From assembly GCA_947561585.1 (NCBI GenBank), contig CANNZV010000875.1, forward strand, positions 1 through 64,000: a DNA stretch of 64,000 bases. The letters run 5' to 3'. Below are positions 44,883 to 55,699 of the stretch, in pieces. How positions within the stretch are numbered: position 1 is the first letter of the stretch; every line of letters begins with the position of its first letter. The DNA is from Caprella mutica (Eukaryota > Arthropoda > Malacostraca > Amphipoda > Caprellidae). The position numbers and the translations under genes were made by a program. A model generated the notes under the pieces. The model did not search any database, was not told the origin of the DNA, and worked only from the letters and a program-made list of their open reading frames with translations.

Positions 44883-44999
44883 AAAATACTAAAATAATTT
44901 CTTCTTCACCAATAATATAATAATTATTACCTAAAATATATTAATGCGTAATCTGACACTGTAACTTCATAAAACTAATAACTTTCATTTTCTGGTCAG

Positions 45000-45113
45000 G
45001 TGACCGGTGTGATGGAGGCCGTTTCTACTGCCGTGATATGCGTAAATGTATTATATCCGACTGGAAATGTGATTTATACAACGATTGCGGCGACTGGAGT
45101 GATGAAAAAGACT
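45000..45113 (+). CDS. LDLa exon T5-B (triplet 5, type B)
   Basis: Type B module, 38 codons, phase 1-1, acceptor 'ggtcag', donor 'GACT|gtaagt'. It encodes [35 protein letters not shown]. The CDG/CNG turn is CDL. Reading continues open past the donor for 28 codons because the following 21-bp array is in register, so this exon may have alternative longer ends. The B-C intron is 10,586 bp because of the CR1-like, RepX/foldback and BEL/Pao insertions. Confidence 0.9.
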
Positions 45114-45400
45114 GTAAGTGTGATAGAAGAGACTGTAAGTGTTTCGAGAGAGATCATAAGTGTGAAAAGAGATACTGTAAGTTTAATGAAGGTGACTGAA
45201 AGTGTGATTAGAGAGGCTGTTTGTGCGATGAGAGAGAGAAACTGTATGTGCTATGTGAGTGACTGTAAACGTGAAAAGAGAAATTGTAAATGTAATGAGA
45301 CTGTTAATGTGAATAGATAAAATGTAAGTGTGATAAGAGGGTCTTTAAATATGATGACAGATACTGTAAGTATGAAGAGAGGGACGTAGGTCAAAAGGAG
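45107..45400 (+). repeat. Expanded 21-bp exon-end/donor array after T5-B
   Basis: Around 13 units. GTAAGT donors occur after 45113, 45134 and 45176 (offsets 0, 21, 63), all phase 1. The exon frame is open through all three and closes at TGA 45197-45199. Translated, the unit gives CKCDRRD-like heptads with two cysteines each. A second block at 46995-47222 continues the array after an insertion. Confidence 0.88.
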
Positions 45401-46440
45401 TCACAAGAGTAAGAAGACCTTTCAAAAGGCACAATATGCCCATCCAAGGAAGGCCTCTGCTCACAGCCTGATGTACGCTCGACGTTGGATTATCAACGAA
45501 GCATGGACTCTCTCTCACTTACTCCCCACTTTGAGCCTATGCACTCCAAACCGTAATACCAAACCTGAAAAGGGAAGAACCTACACAAGGCGTATAAAGA
45601 CAGTTTGGATTTAATCGTGGTTTACAAGATTTATACTGGATTTGGCCAGTAACACCCGCCAATCACTGCTCCATTCACAGGAGCTCTCCAAAGGCAGTTC
45701 CAGAGACGATGACAGGACACAGGGGTGACCTGATATCTCTCGTCACGTAGAGGTACCATGTTTTCTCTTTGTTGGGTGGAGTTGAAGTGAGATTGCTATC
45801 AGATCCCTGGTGATCATCAATCCAACATCTTCCTATACGTCAGTATGTCCTATGGGATTCCAAGTAACGTGCATACAGCTTCGCCGTTTTTCTACGAACA
45901 GCATGAAATAATCTACAATTATCCACATTGAAGGCCATCTGACACTTTTCTGATCTTGAAAATATCATGTTGGAGTTGTCCGATGGCCTCTGTACTTACA
46001 GTGTCTATTAAAATCTTTGTTTCACCAGCAAACTTGGATACCGTGGGATACTGACAAGTCCTACGTCAAGATCATTTATGTAAATAATAAAGAGCAGAGG
46101 ACCACTCTTTGTGATCTGTTATTTAACCATGACCTCACTAATAGTGTCTATTTTTGCACTTAGCCTCTTGTGAGGTACCTTTTCCAAGGCCTTCTTGAAA
46201 TCAAGGTACACGATGCAAACAGCTTTGGATTTGTCATGTTCCTGAAAAAAGTAGTAGAATAACTCTAGTAAGTTTGTCAGGCATGACTTCCCGCTCCCGC
46301 GAAGAAAGCCATGCTGACTCTTTCCTATGAGCTGATCTTCTTTCAGGCGAGCCACAATCCTATCCTTGATCAATTCAAGCAGCTTAAAAAGCTTACCATT
46401 TTAAAAGACGAGCTTACTCCTCGTCTTACAATACAAAGTC
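45401..46440 (-). mobile_element. Non-LTR (CR1/Jockey-like) retrotransposon fragment
   Basis: Minus-strand fragment of RT. 46373-46119 reads SQHGFLRGSGKSCLTNLLE and VYLDFKKALEKVPHKRL (the catalytic Asp is present; the usual KAFD is KALE). 46080-45960 reads LLFIIYINDL-like and FAGETKI-like (FADD box, now mutated). It is frameshifted and 5'-truncated. It separates the two blocks of the 21-bp donor array. Confidence 0.8.
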
Positions 46441-46554
46441 CTTATATCATGATACGGTAAACTTTGCAGGTTTGATATTTTATTTACTCCAAGTAAATAA
46501 AATACTCCGAGTGAAATAATAAAATTACTTTAAGTCGTCAGGGGAATTCTCCCA

Positions 46555-46970
46555 GGTATTCTACTTCATGGTATCAGGAAAATTGATCGAAAGCAATTGA
46601 CCGAAAACAATTTATCGAAAGCAATTGATCGAATGGAAAATTGTTCGAATGGAAAATTGATCGAAAGAAAAATTGGTCGAATGGAAAATTGATCTAAAGG
46701 AAGATTGATCGAACAACAATTGATCAAAAGGAAAATTGATCGAATAGATCAGCTTCATAATTTTCTTCCATCTGTGAGTGCAGCAACCAGTGCTTAGTGT
46801 CCCTTTTTGTTACATTCCTTAGTAAGTGATTGCACTCACATAGTAGCTTTTCTGCATCCATGAGCATTGTCACCGACGGTGTTAAGTGACTTTTTTAATC
46901 ACAGGCTTTTGCTTTTAGCTCCACTTGTCATGGCTGTGCTGCATATCTCTTCACCGCCCACGTTTTCTCA
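46555..46970. mobile_element. FB-A/RepX element, single arm
   Basis: 46564-46745 is a 17-bp phrase array whose first 65 bp match the inverted right end of FB-A (5745-5812) almost exactly. It continues into a RepX copy (46745-46965) as in FB-A. The opposite arm is missing, so it is a truncated or rearranged copy. Confidence 0.75.
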
Positions 46971-46994
46971 TTCTTCTAATATGATTTTGGTCCT

Positions 46995-47223
46995 CTTTGT
47001 GTGTGATGAGAGAGACAGTGTGTTTCATGCGAGAGACTATTATTGTGATGAAAGACGACTGTCAGTTTGAGAGAGAGACTATAAGTGTGAATATAAAGTC
47101 TGTAAGTGTGTTGAGTGAGTCTGTAAGTGTGCTGAAAATCACTGTGTGTGTGTGATAGGAGTGACTTTAACTGTGATGAGACAGACTGTAATTGAAATGA
47201 GAGAGATTGTGATTGTGATGTGA
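46995..47223 (+). repeat. Second block of the 21-bp donor array (T5-B intron)
   Basis: About ten units ('gagagactataagtgtgaat', 'gagtctgtaagtgtgctga'). It ends at 47223, where the BEL/Pao element inserted; TGTGA at 47219-47223 is the duplicated target. Confidence 0.8.
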
Positions 47224-48083
47224 TATTAAGAAAAAAGGTTGAAACTAAATATTCGAAGGACAATTTAAAAATATAGATATAATTATTTATTCAAAAATTC
47301 TGATAAATATATACATTTAAAGGGATAATTTGGTTGTCCCTTATTTGATAGTAATTAGATCCAGACAGGACACTCCAATAGGGTAAGTCGACTATAGACA
47401 GGAGCGAACATAGAGTAGAACCACATACGACAGCTAAAAGGAAAATAACGTCCAATTAGTAAAGATGACAACAATTTGATTTATATAAAAATGAAACTTG
47501 TAAAAATATAAATATAGATGAAAACTCATTTTGAGTATAAACTTGATTAAATTGCCCTACATTAGGTTAGAACACTCCCTATGCCAATGACTACAAATAT
47601 TTTCATAGTCACTATTAGCACCACTTACAATCATATGAATCGAGACACTGCTTGATAATTGTAGTGAGGTGGCACCAATCCGGCTGATGGCATAGTGGCT
47701 CCGCCCCTCCCTCCTCCCGTCTCATCCGACCTCCAATCCGGGACCCATAAGTGAAGATCAGCCTCCAGGCATCCCTCTAGCTATAACTGCCCCTCCCTCT
47801 CGCCGGTTCACTCCATTATTTTGTAGGAGGAGTAGCAAGATAATATATAACTTAGTGGCCGGAGCAACTGTAGACGTTGCGAAGGCGACTGGAAGACTGC
47901 TTTTCTTTTCTTCGGGAAAATCTGAGGAAAACTTAGAATACCGCCCATTATTTTGTCCTCCCAATCGCTAAACAGATCTCAACTCAAATGACATAAGAGG
48001 TGCGTAAAGCAACTGGGAGTGACCAACATTAATGAGAAAGCAATTACATCATAATGAGTATCATATATATATATATTTCAACA
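47224..48083 (-). repeat. 3' LTR of the young BEL/Pao element
   Basis: Minus strand starts TGTTGAAATATATATA and ends CTTAATA. It has an (AT)n tract at one end. A 68-residue frame inside is present in both LTRs but has no family features. Confidence 0.95.
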
Positions 48084-48403
48084 CTCCCGAGCAGGAGTTT
48101 AAATTCTATGACAAATAGAATTTAAACAAAATTGCAAAATTTAGTGCAAGAAAAAAATTTTGCGGCATAGATTAGTATAGAAGTTCAAACTATAAATGAA
48201 CAAGGGTTGAAAAAAAAAATATATCATAGGAAAGCAAAAGGAAATCAAAACACAAAATACAATACAAAATACAAACAAACTAAGCAAAAATATAGAACGC
48301 AAACAATAGAAAAGTTATATACAAGTATCTACATTATTCATTTACTCCAAACCAAATAAATCTAAGGAGCAAATGAAGAACAATCCTAATTTTATTAAAA
48401 TTT

Positions 48404-51400
48404 CTAGCAGCTGCCTGTTGCAAAGAGATTATTTATCTTCTCCTTACAATGAATGGCAGCAGCTCTTCTAGTTCTGTCCTTTGAAGTAACAGTTTCTTCG
48501 ACACCCACAGTACCAGTCGCTAGCTGCTCATGAAGTGTGTCCGTCAGCAAAGGTATGACTGAACTTACGTGTCTCTTGACCACTTCACGATTTACACCCT
48601 TTCGAACATCCACGCAAGTGATTTCGTCAAGGTCGTTCTTAATTACTTTTACCACGATAGCCATTTGATAATTAGTAGGTTTAAGCATAGGCTCTTTTAG
48701 CAAAACTACATCACCTACATTCAAAGGACTGTGCTTTTTAGGTTTATACCTATCTTTAACGTCAGTGGCTTGACTCATTAATTGTGGCAAAAATTGTTCG
48801 TGGTACAAAGAACTTAGGTAATTTCGCGCCTTTACTAACTTCGAGAAACTTCGCCTTATGTGCTCATGTGGACTTTTGTTGATTTCAGACCAATCAGGAT
48901 CAGACATAGGTTGTACGTTCAAGCTGGGCACAATGTTCATAGATACCAAGCTGTAACCCTTTAGTAGAATCTCTGGAGTGATGGGGTTAGGAAAGTATTT
49001 GTTATCAGTTTGCCTCAATGCATCCCTAAATGCTATAGGACGACGATTCACCAAATGGATAACCTGCGAAATCAGAAATTCAAAATCAGTGTATGACAAT
49101 ATAAGGTTTTTAATTGAACCATATATCAAACGTTTAATCATCTTGACACAACTTTCAACCAACGAGCCCAGTTTATTACATCCCTTATAATACTGAATGA
49201 ATGTCAAAGACTTTACATTATTCTCTGCAAAGAATATTTGAGTTTGAGCATCTTTAATAAAATCAGTTACAGTAGAAGCAGCAGAAGTTAACTGTGACCC
49301 AAGGTCACTGAAAACTCTCTCAGGAATGCCATAAGAAAATACATGCATTTGGAATGCACGTAAGAAATTATCCACGGACAAATCTCTACATATTTGCAAA
49401 TTAATAGCGCGCGACCAAATGCATGAAAAAATGAGTAGATACACTTTCGTCTTAACATTGTTTATATTCACAGAAATAGGACCAATATAATCCAAGAAAA
49501 CATCACGAAAAGGAATATTAGACGGATCTACTCTGTAATCTCTGTAGTCACTTTGATTCAAACTAACAGTTCGAGAATTGACGTGACGACAGGTAACGCA
49601 TTCCTTAAGAGTACGTTTAACTAAAGAAAATATAGAACTAATCCAGAACTGTTTACGTACTTCCGTAAGTACACGGTATATACCACCATGAAGCAACCGT
49701 GAGTGAGTTTCTCTAATAATTAATTTAGAAAGATAGCTGTGTTTCGACAAGAGAATGGGAAAATCAGATTTGTCACTCCATGACTTAAACTTAGATTTAA
49801 CCCTTAAGATACCGAATTTGTCTCTGAATACATTTAGCTGTGCTACTAATGGGGGCATCGATTTTAACAATTTAGTTTTCTGGTCAAAAAATGCATGAAT
49901 ATCAGCAAAATGTTCGATTTGATCATCCCGAATTAAACGAGTCATGGCTCTATTTTTCAACTCGCTTTCGTTTTCTATGACACAAGGCTTCGTTATCTTA
50001 AGAGAGACTGCCTTCTTAAGATTGTTCACAAATCTCAGAATGAATTGGACGACATTGATGCATTTAGAAAATTTAGAAGATCTATTTACATCATACAACC
50101 TAACTATTTTCTGTTCATCTATTTCAGAGACAGATGCAATTGAATCTACAGAAACAGAAGTAGAAAATAAACTTGGTATAGTTACTGACAGGCTTCCTAC
50201 GTCCATTAAACTTTCCAACTCTCCAAAGGAATGCCCACTCTGAAAATTAGTACACTCTAATAATTTAGACGATACACAACGCGTAACAAAATCAGCCGGG
50301 TTCTGTTTACCTTCACAAAAATGAAATCTAACTAAATTTTTATCACACAAATCAGATATATTATTCAGACGATTCCTTACAAAGATAGAAAGTTTGTTCA
50401 TTTTCGCAAACTTAACTGAATGCGAGTTTAGCCAATTCAAAACTACCAGGCTATCAGTAAACAAATGCATGTTTACTATTTTGATAGGTTTGACACAGCC
50501 ATAACCGGACAGATCCTCATATACAGATATTAAAGTTTCTACTCCAAAATGTAATGCCTGCAATTCCAAGCAAGGAATACTTTTAGTCTTCAGGTTATCA
50601 GATATTAATCTATTCTTAGCTTGATAAAAGTAAACATTCCTAGAAACCTTGTTAACAATAAATATAACCAAGCCATAAATGTGCAGGGAGCTATCAGTAT
50701 AAGCTACCAAATCATACTCTTCGTCTCTTCTGCCTACAAACCTCTGAATAGATTGTACTGGAGATTTGTTAACCTGTTTACAAATATTTTTCCAGTTTCG
50801 GATATCATCATTGGAAATCGTCGCATCCCATGTCAGTTCTTTCATGCTTTGGAGCTTCTGCATGAATAGTTTTGCTCTGTTCAAAATTGGTAAACAAAGT
50901 CCAAATGGATCATAATTAGAAGCAATGGTCTTCAAAATTTGACGCTTAGTTTTAGCGCTATCGTCGAGATACAGTTTGTTTAGAGATAGGGAATCATTTT
51001 TGGTATTCCAGTTTATACCAAATAGTTTGGTATTAGGGTCACACTGCGACTCTGTAGAAGAAATAATATCATGCAATGTGTCATCATTAGAAAAACACTG
51101 CTGAATTTCAAATTTATAAGGTGCAAATATAACTGGTAATTGAGAAAAGGCCCATTGAATTTCCTCTGATGAATTTGCAGTGACTGCACCATTGTCCATA
51201 TAAAACAGATCCCAGATAGCTTGTTTCAAGCACTTTAGTTTATCGGAATCAGCTTCCGTGTCTAACATCAATATATGGTACAATCCCATCATCAGAAGGA
51301 ATGGAGAGCACTTTAACCCAAACGGTAACCTATTAAAATAGTAAGCTACCACAGAAAAATCACCTGCCTCAATATTCCTGAACCATAAAAAACACAATTT

Positions 51401-54028
51401 CTGTTTATCGGTTTCAGGTACCTCAATTTGCAAAAACGCTTTGACTAGATCAAACACCAAGAGCTTAGCATCAAATCTCAATTGCTGAAGAGAAACAAAA
51501 AGCTTTCGATTTAGGCAAGGTCCAGATAACATAGCATTATTATGACTAATCGCTTGATGTTTATCATTCCTCTCCGCTAAATTTGACATGTAAACAATTC
51601 TGCACTTTGTGCTTTCTTTATTCATCTTAATAACAGGCTTATGTGGCAAAAATGAACATTCATTATTGTCTCTAAACCTATCCAAATCATCAACTTTAGC
51701 AATTATTCCCTGCTTTAACTGATTAACGATGACTTCATCCATGAGTGAGAGAGTTGAAACATCGTTTTGATATTTTTTCAACAAAGATTGCAAAATAGTA
51801 CTAGACAAATTGAAATTTTCCTGCAGAAATGGAGCAGTTTTTCCATTCCAAACTAACGGAAGAATCAATCTTCCTTCTTCGCTTCTCTGAACAGAACTAA
51901 GAGTCAACTCAATTAATGATTTGTCCATATTGTCGAACATAGAGTCGAAAATCTCATCCTGATTTATCATTTCAGAATATTTAGCTTCCATTTCCTCAGG
52001 ATCGCTTTCAATATCGCCATTACAATGGGAATCACAATCTAAAATATGGCCTACTTTAGCATGACACTTAAGAATGGATTGAATAGGATAATCATAATTA
52101 AATTCACCACCACTATCACTGTCAATTAAATTACTTCCTGAACATAATAGTGAATCTTCCTCTGAAATTTCACGTTCTCTTTGGAAATGTGGAACATTGT
52201 GAACATTATTAATCAGGTCTGACAAATTACCAAGCAGTACTGATCCAATTTTAGTGGAAGAGAATATGCATCTGTCATTCACACCGAATACCATATCATT
52301 TACAGGGATAATATTAGCAGAGCCAGAACCCAAGATAAACCCTATGTCAGATATGCTGCTTGAATCGTCGTTCAAAAATGAATCTGCAAATATATGGCCT
52401 TTTTCTCTGAAAGCTTTAACTACTTTACCTAAATTAGGCAATTTGAGATTTATACTAATATCGGGTATTGCAATTGCGTTTAGCATTACAATCTTACTAT
52501 TCAGTTTAAACTTTGCCTCAACAATATGCGTGTTATATATCTGATTAGTATTCATTCCACTAACATTCACAGTTATATTAGACAAAACGCTAAATTTACA
52601 TTTCTTAACAAGAGATTCTTTAACAAAGCATTCTGTACAGCCAGAATCTTTTAGACACCTTACAGTAACACCGTTTTCGGTTGTTACAGAAAATGTTGGA
52701 AGGATAACTCCTCTAGAATGTTCAGAATTTAATGAACCACAATTTGCAGTAAGATTAACATTCCGAGGCACATTTCCATATCTCGAGTCAACATTCGATT
52801 TAGCCAAGCAAAGATAATTGAAGTGATTCTTACTATTACAATTAGAACAACTCCTATAGAATCTAAACTTGCAATTATTTGCGGTATGATTTTTACCAGA
52901 GCATCGAATACAGCATTGTGAAAATTTAAGTCTCTCTACTTTCTCTTTAGGAGTAATATAAGTATCGCACTTAAAAATAGGATGATCTTTTGAACATAAG
53001 GCACACAGCTTCACTTTAGGTTTAACAGAGTCATTGCTACTGTAAGAGTTATTTATATTTACTGCGTAACCAGTGGCAACCTCGCTCCGTTCAGACGGTT
53101 TTCTATTTGAACAAAATTCTACATACCTATTGGCAGCCTCAAATATATTTTCTTGAATCTGGGCTAAAGTAGGGTTATTACTATTAACAATATGTACAAA
53201 CTGAAGCCTCAAATTTTCTGGCATAGAATTCCATACGAAAAATAATAGTATGGAATCAACATCAATTTCAAGTTTGTTGAATGTAGAAGTTATTGTCCTC
53301 ATCTCTCCTATAAAAGTATAAATATCTTTAGGACCATCTACCGATAAATCTACTAATCTTTTAATTATATCAAACTTTCGAATGACTGGAGAAGCAAATG
53401 CTTTCATTAGCAATTCTTTAGCATCAGTATAGGACTGTTCATTACTCAATAAAGATTTCATCAAAACTAGTGGTTCACCACTCAACTGCCTTTCAAGGTA
53501 TATGAATTTTTCATATTCACTCAGTGAATATTTCTCAATAATATTCTCAAATTTAGAAAGAAAATCTTCTAATTGTTCATTCTTTCCATGACTAAACTCA
53601 GGTAAAGGTAACATAGGTAACTTAAGCCTTGATGGGGCAGACAAAGGCACAGAGATCATTGGAGGCAAATTCGCTTGATCATCGTCGTTGACAGTAACAA
53701 ATTTTAAATTAGTTAATTTGCTAATGGTGAGATTAAGTTTAGACTGATATTCATCACAGAACTCAAGTTCTTTATCTAACTTATCTCTATCCTTTTCATG
53801 TAGCCATAGTGCACTAGAAATTTTAGAATCATAGGATTTTAATTCGGATTTAAGCTCATTAAGCTCGCTTAATTTCGAATCTCGAATAACAAAATCATAA
53901 CTACCAATATCATTATCAACCCTATTACAATTTCGAGTTACCTTACCTCGTGCATATTTTCGATTGTCCATGATGAATTTTAGTTGATCCATAGACATAC
54001 TAGTGTCCTTAGAATCTTTCCCAGACAT
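48404..54028 (-). CDS. BEL/Pao gag-pol polyprotein, intact
   Basis: The preferred start is the ATG at 54028 (MSGKDSKD, codon 21 of a frame open from 54088). Rough residues, counted from 54088: helical gag 60-330 with a DUF1759-like core (LPLPEFSHG, SEYEKFIYL); Cys/His knuckles 362-427; aspartic protease near 481 (DSG); RT 815-1000 with catalytic Asp in VFDLVKAF (~879) and the box FYMDNG (~963, Asn where YVDD has its second Asp); RNase H 1130-1270 (AYTDSS, FTDSLVVLNW, QNPADFVTR); integrase zinc site 1462-1500; catalytic D-D-E at about 1533, 1595 and 1644; chromo-like C-terminal domain 1790-1850 (NVGDVVLLKEP). Such a product assembles particles, copies RNA to DNA and inserts it. Confidence 0.95.
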   Translation of the reverse strand: MSGKDSKDTSMSMDQLKFIMDNRKYARGKVTRNCNRVDNDIGSYDFVIRDSKLSELNELKSELKSYDSKISSALWLHEKDRDKLDKELEFCDEYQSKLNLTISKLTNLKFVTVNDDDQANLPPMISVPLSAPSRLKLPMLPLPEFSHGKNEQLEDFLSKFENIIEKYSLSEYEKFIYLERQLSGEPLVLMKSLLSNEQSYTDAKELLMKAFASPVIRKFDIIKRLVDLSVDGPKDIYTFIGEMRTITSTFNKLEIDVDSILLFFVWNSMPENLRLQFVHIVNSNNPTLAQIQENIFEAANRYVEFCSNRKPSERSEVATGYAVNINNSYSSNDSVKPKVKLCALCSKDHPIFKCDTYITPKEKVERLKFSQCCIRCSGKNHTANNCKFRFYRSCSNCNSKNHFNYLCLAKSNVDSRYGNVPRNVNLTANCGSLNSEHSRGVILPTFSVTTENGVTVRCLKDSGCTECFVKESLVKKCKFSVLSNITVNVSGMNTNQIYNTHIVEAKFKLNSKIVMLNAIAIPDISINLKLPNLGKVVKAFREKGHIFADSFLNDDSSSISDIGFILGSGSANIIPVNDMVFGVNDRCIFSSTKIGSVLLGNLSDLINNVHNVPHFQREREISEEDSLLCSGSNLIDSDSGGEFNYDYPIQSILKCHAKVGHILDCDSHCNGDIESDPEEMEAKYSEMINQDEIFDSMFDNMDKSLIELTLSSVQRSEEGRLILPLVWNGKTAPFLQENFNLSSTILQSLLKKYQNDVSTLSLMDEVIVNQLKQGIIAKVDDLDRFRDNNECSFLPHKPVIKMNKESTKCRIVYMSNLAERNDKHQAISHNNAMLSGPCLNRKLFVSLQQLRFDAKLLVFDLVKAFLQIEVPETDKQKLCFLWFRNIEAGDFSVVAYYFNRLPFGLKCSPFLLMMGLYHILMLDTEADSDKLKCLKQAIWDLFYMDNGAVTANSSEEIQWAFSQLPVIFAPYKFEIQQCFSNDDTLHDIISSTESQCDPNTKLFGINWNTKNDSLSLNKLYLDDSAKTKRQILKTIASNYDPFGLCLPILNRAKLFMQKLQSMKELTWDATISNDDIRNWKNICKQVNKSPVQSIQRFVGRRDEEYDLVAYTDSSLHIYGLVIFIVNKVSRNVYFYQAKNRLISDNLKTKSIPCLELQALHFGVETLISVYEDLSGYGCVKPIKIVNMHLFTDSLVVLNWLNSHSVKFAKMNKLSIFVRNRLNNISDLCDKNLVRFHFCEGKQNPADFVTRCVSSKLLECTNFQSGHSFGELESLMDVGSLSVTIPSLFSTSVSVDSIASVSEIDEQKIVRLYDVNRSSKFSKCINVVQFILRFVNNLKKAVSLKITKPCVIENESELKNRAMTRLIRDDQIEHFADIHAFFDQKTKLLKSMPPLVAQLNVFRDKFGILRVKSKFKSWSDKSDFPILLSKHSYLSKLIIRETHSRLLHGGIYRVLTEVRKQFWISSIFSLVKRTLKECVTCRHVNSRTVSLNQSDYRDYRVDPSNIPFRDVFLDYIGPISVNINNVKTKVYLLIFSCIWSRAINLQICRDLSVDNFLRAFQMHVFSYGIPERVFSDLGSQLTSAASTVTDFIKDAQTQIFFAENNVKSLTFIQYYKGCNKLGSLVESCVKMIKRLIYGSIKNLILSYTDFEFLISQVIHLVNRRPIAFRDALRQTDNKYFPNPITPEILLKGYSLVSMNIVPSLNVQPMSDPDWSEINKSPHEHIRRSFSKLVKARNYLSSLYHEQFLPQLMSQATDVKDRYKPKKHSPLNVGDVVLLKEPMLKPTNYQMAIVVKVIKNDLDEITCVDVRKGVNREVVKRHVSSVIPLLTDTLHEQLATGTVGVEETVTSKDRTRRAAAIHCKEKINNLFATGSC

Positions 54029-54201
54029 AATTAAATTTATAATCAAAATAAGGTACGGGGCATGACAGCCGAAAGAGCCTGGAAACAATCATTAGAGAGC
54101 ACGGACATTTTCAGAGATACAAGGGAACAGGACTTCAGAAAAGAAGACAAACAACAAAGAGAAGGAAGAACGACGACACAACTACCGCAATTGGGGGGAG
54201 C

Positions 54202-54219
54202 GTCCCTGTTTGGGCGCCA
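54202..54219 (-). other. Primer-binding site, lysine-tRNA type
   Basis: Minus strand reads TGGCGCCCAAACAGGGAC directly after the 5' LTR. It is one base different from the complement of the tRNA-Lys(UUU) 3' end (TGGCGCCCGAACAGGGAC, general knowledge). This is where reverse transcription is primed. Confidence 0.9.
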
Positions 54220-55079
54220 TATTAAGAAAAAAGGTTGAAACTAAATATTCGAAGGACAATTTAAAAATATAGATATAATTATTTATTCAAAAATTCTGAT
54301 AAATATATACATTTAAAGGGATAATTTGGTTGTCCCTTATTTGATAGTAATTAGATCCAGACAGGACACTCCAATAGGGTAAGTCGACTATAGACAGGAG
54401 CGAACATAGAGTAGAACCACATACGACAGCTAAAAGGAAAATAACGTCCAATTAGTAAAGATGACAACAATTTGATTTATATAAAAATGAAACTTGTAAA
54501 AATATAAATATAGATGAAAACTCATTTTGAGTATAAACTTGATTAAATTGCCCTACATTAGGTTAGAACACTCCCTATGCCAATGACTACAAATATTTTC
54601 ATAGTCACTATTAGCACCACTTACAATCATATGAATCGAGACACTGCTTGATAATTGTAGTGAGGTGGCACCAATCCGGCTGATGGCATAGTGGCTCCGC
54701 CCCTCCCTCCTCCCGTCTCATCCGACCTCCAATCCGGGACCCATAAGTGAAGATCAGCCTCCAGGCATCCCTCTAGCTATAACTGCCCCTCCCTCTCGCC
54801 GGTTCACTCCATTATTTTGTAGGAGGAGTAGCAAGATAATATATAACTTAGTGGCCGGAGCAACTGTAGACGTTGCGAAGGCGACTGGAAGACTGCTTTT
54901 CTTTTCTTCGGGAAAATCTGAGGAAAACTTAGAATACCGCCCATTATTTTGTCCTCCCAATCGCTAAACAGATCTCAACTCAAATGACATAAGAGGTGCG
55001 TAAAGCAACTGGGAGTGACCAACATTAATGAGAAAGCAATTACATCATAATGAGTATCATATATATATATATTTCAACA
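54220..55079 (-). repeat. 5' LTR of the young BEL/Pao element
   Basis: Same length and, as read, the same sequence as 47224-48083. It presumably carries promoter and polyadenylation functions; no individual promoter motif is claimed. Confidence 0.95.
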
Positions 55080-55084
55080 TGTGA

Positions 55085-55699
55085 TCATGTGATAGACTTA
55101 TTATCAGAAGTAATTTAGACTCTGCGTTGAAAGTTTTTTTCAGGTTTCAAGCTTTCGAATAGAAATATTTCTATTCATCATCAGGAGAAGGGTGGAAAAC
55201 CTGGATCTGACAATGAATTTTATAACCAATGGTTGTATGTTAGATACCGTCTTTCTATTTCAGCTATCTATCAAAGAGTTTATTAATGTTAATTAATCTA
55301 TTTAATATTGACTTATGAGACAAAGATTCGATTTGTTTTTTCGTTATTACCTATAGCTATTGCTGATCATATCAATTCTATAGGGTAATTCTACATTACA
55401 TATGTCTGTAACATACTATAATGTGTTTTATTGTTCTCAAGTGTTTTCTTGTTTCTATGTATGTCCCCTATTCCTAAGTGTGTCCTGATCACCCTAAGTG
55501 TGTCCTGCTGATTCCCACGGGAATGTGATGAGATTTTCAAAAAATATATAAAATTTAAAACTGCTAAATTAGTTTTTTTTTTTAATTTCCACTCTCAATT
55601 ATTATTTTTTCTTTTTTTGAAAAAATTATCAATTACCATAGTACTTCCTTTTAATTTACATAACTTCAATTTGTTCCTAACATTTTCTATTCAATGCAG
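55085..55699. other. Intron B-C of triplet 5, last part
   Basis: 55510-55560 holds the 'gatgagattttcaaaaaat' block that follows donor arrays in the other triplets. The end ('attcaatgcag') matches the other C acceptors. 55094-55170 resembles 5818-5890. Confidence 0.6.

Larger units (their letters stand above)
47219..55084 (-). mobile_element. Young BEL/Pao LTR retrotransposon, complete
   Basis: Minus-strand element 47224-55079 (7,856 bp) with LTRs 47224-48083 and 54220-55079, each 860 bp and identical wherever I compared them. A 5-bp TGTGA flanks it (47219-47223, 55080-55084). It has one open gag-pol frame of 1,894 codons and a lysine-tRNA-type primer site. Identical LTRs plus an unbroken frame indicate a recent insertion that could still be active. 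It sits in the last B-C intron, antisense to the LDLa gene, inside the donor array. Confidence 0.96.

Noticed and set aside
47758..47964. 68-codon frame repeated identically at 54754-54960.
   Set aside because: It lies within the BEL/Pao LTR, so it is duplicated because LTRs are; no domain or start context supports a protein.
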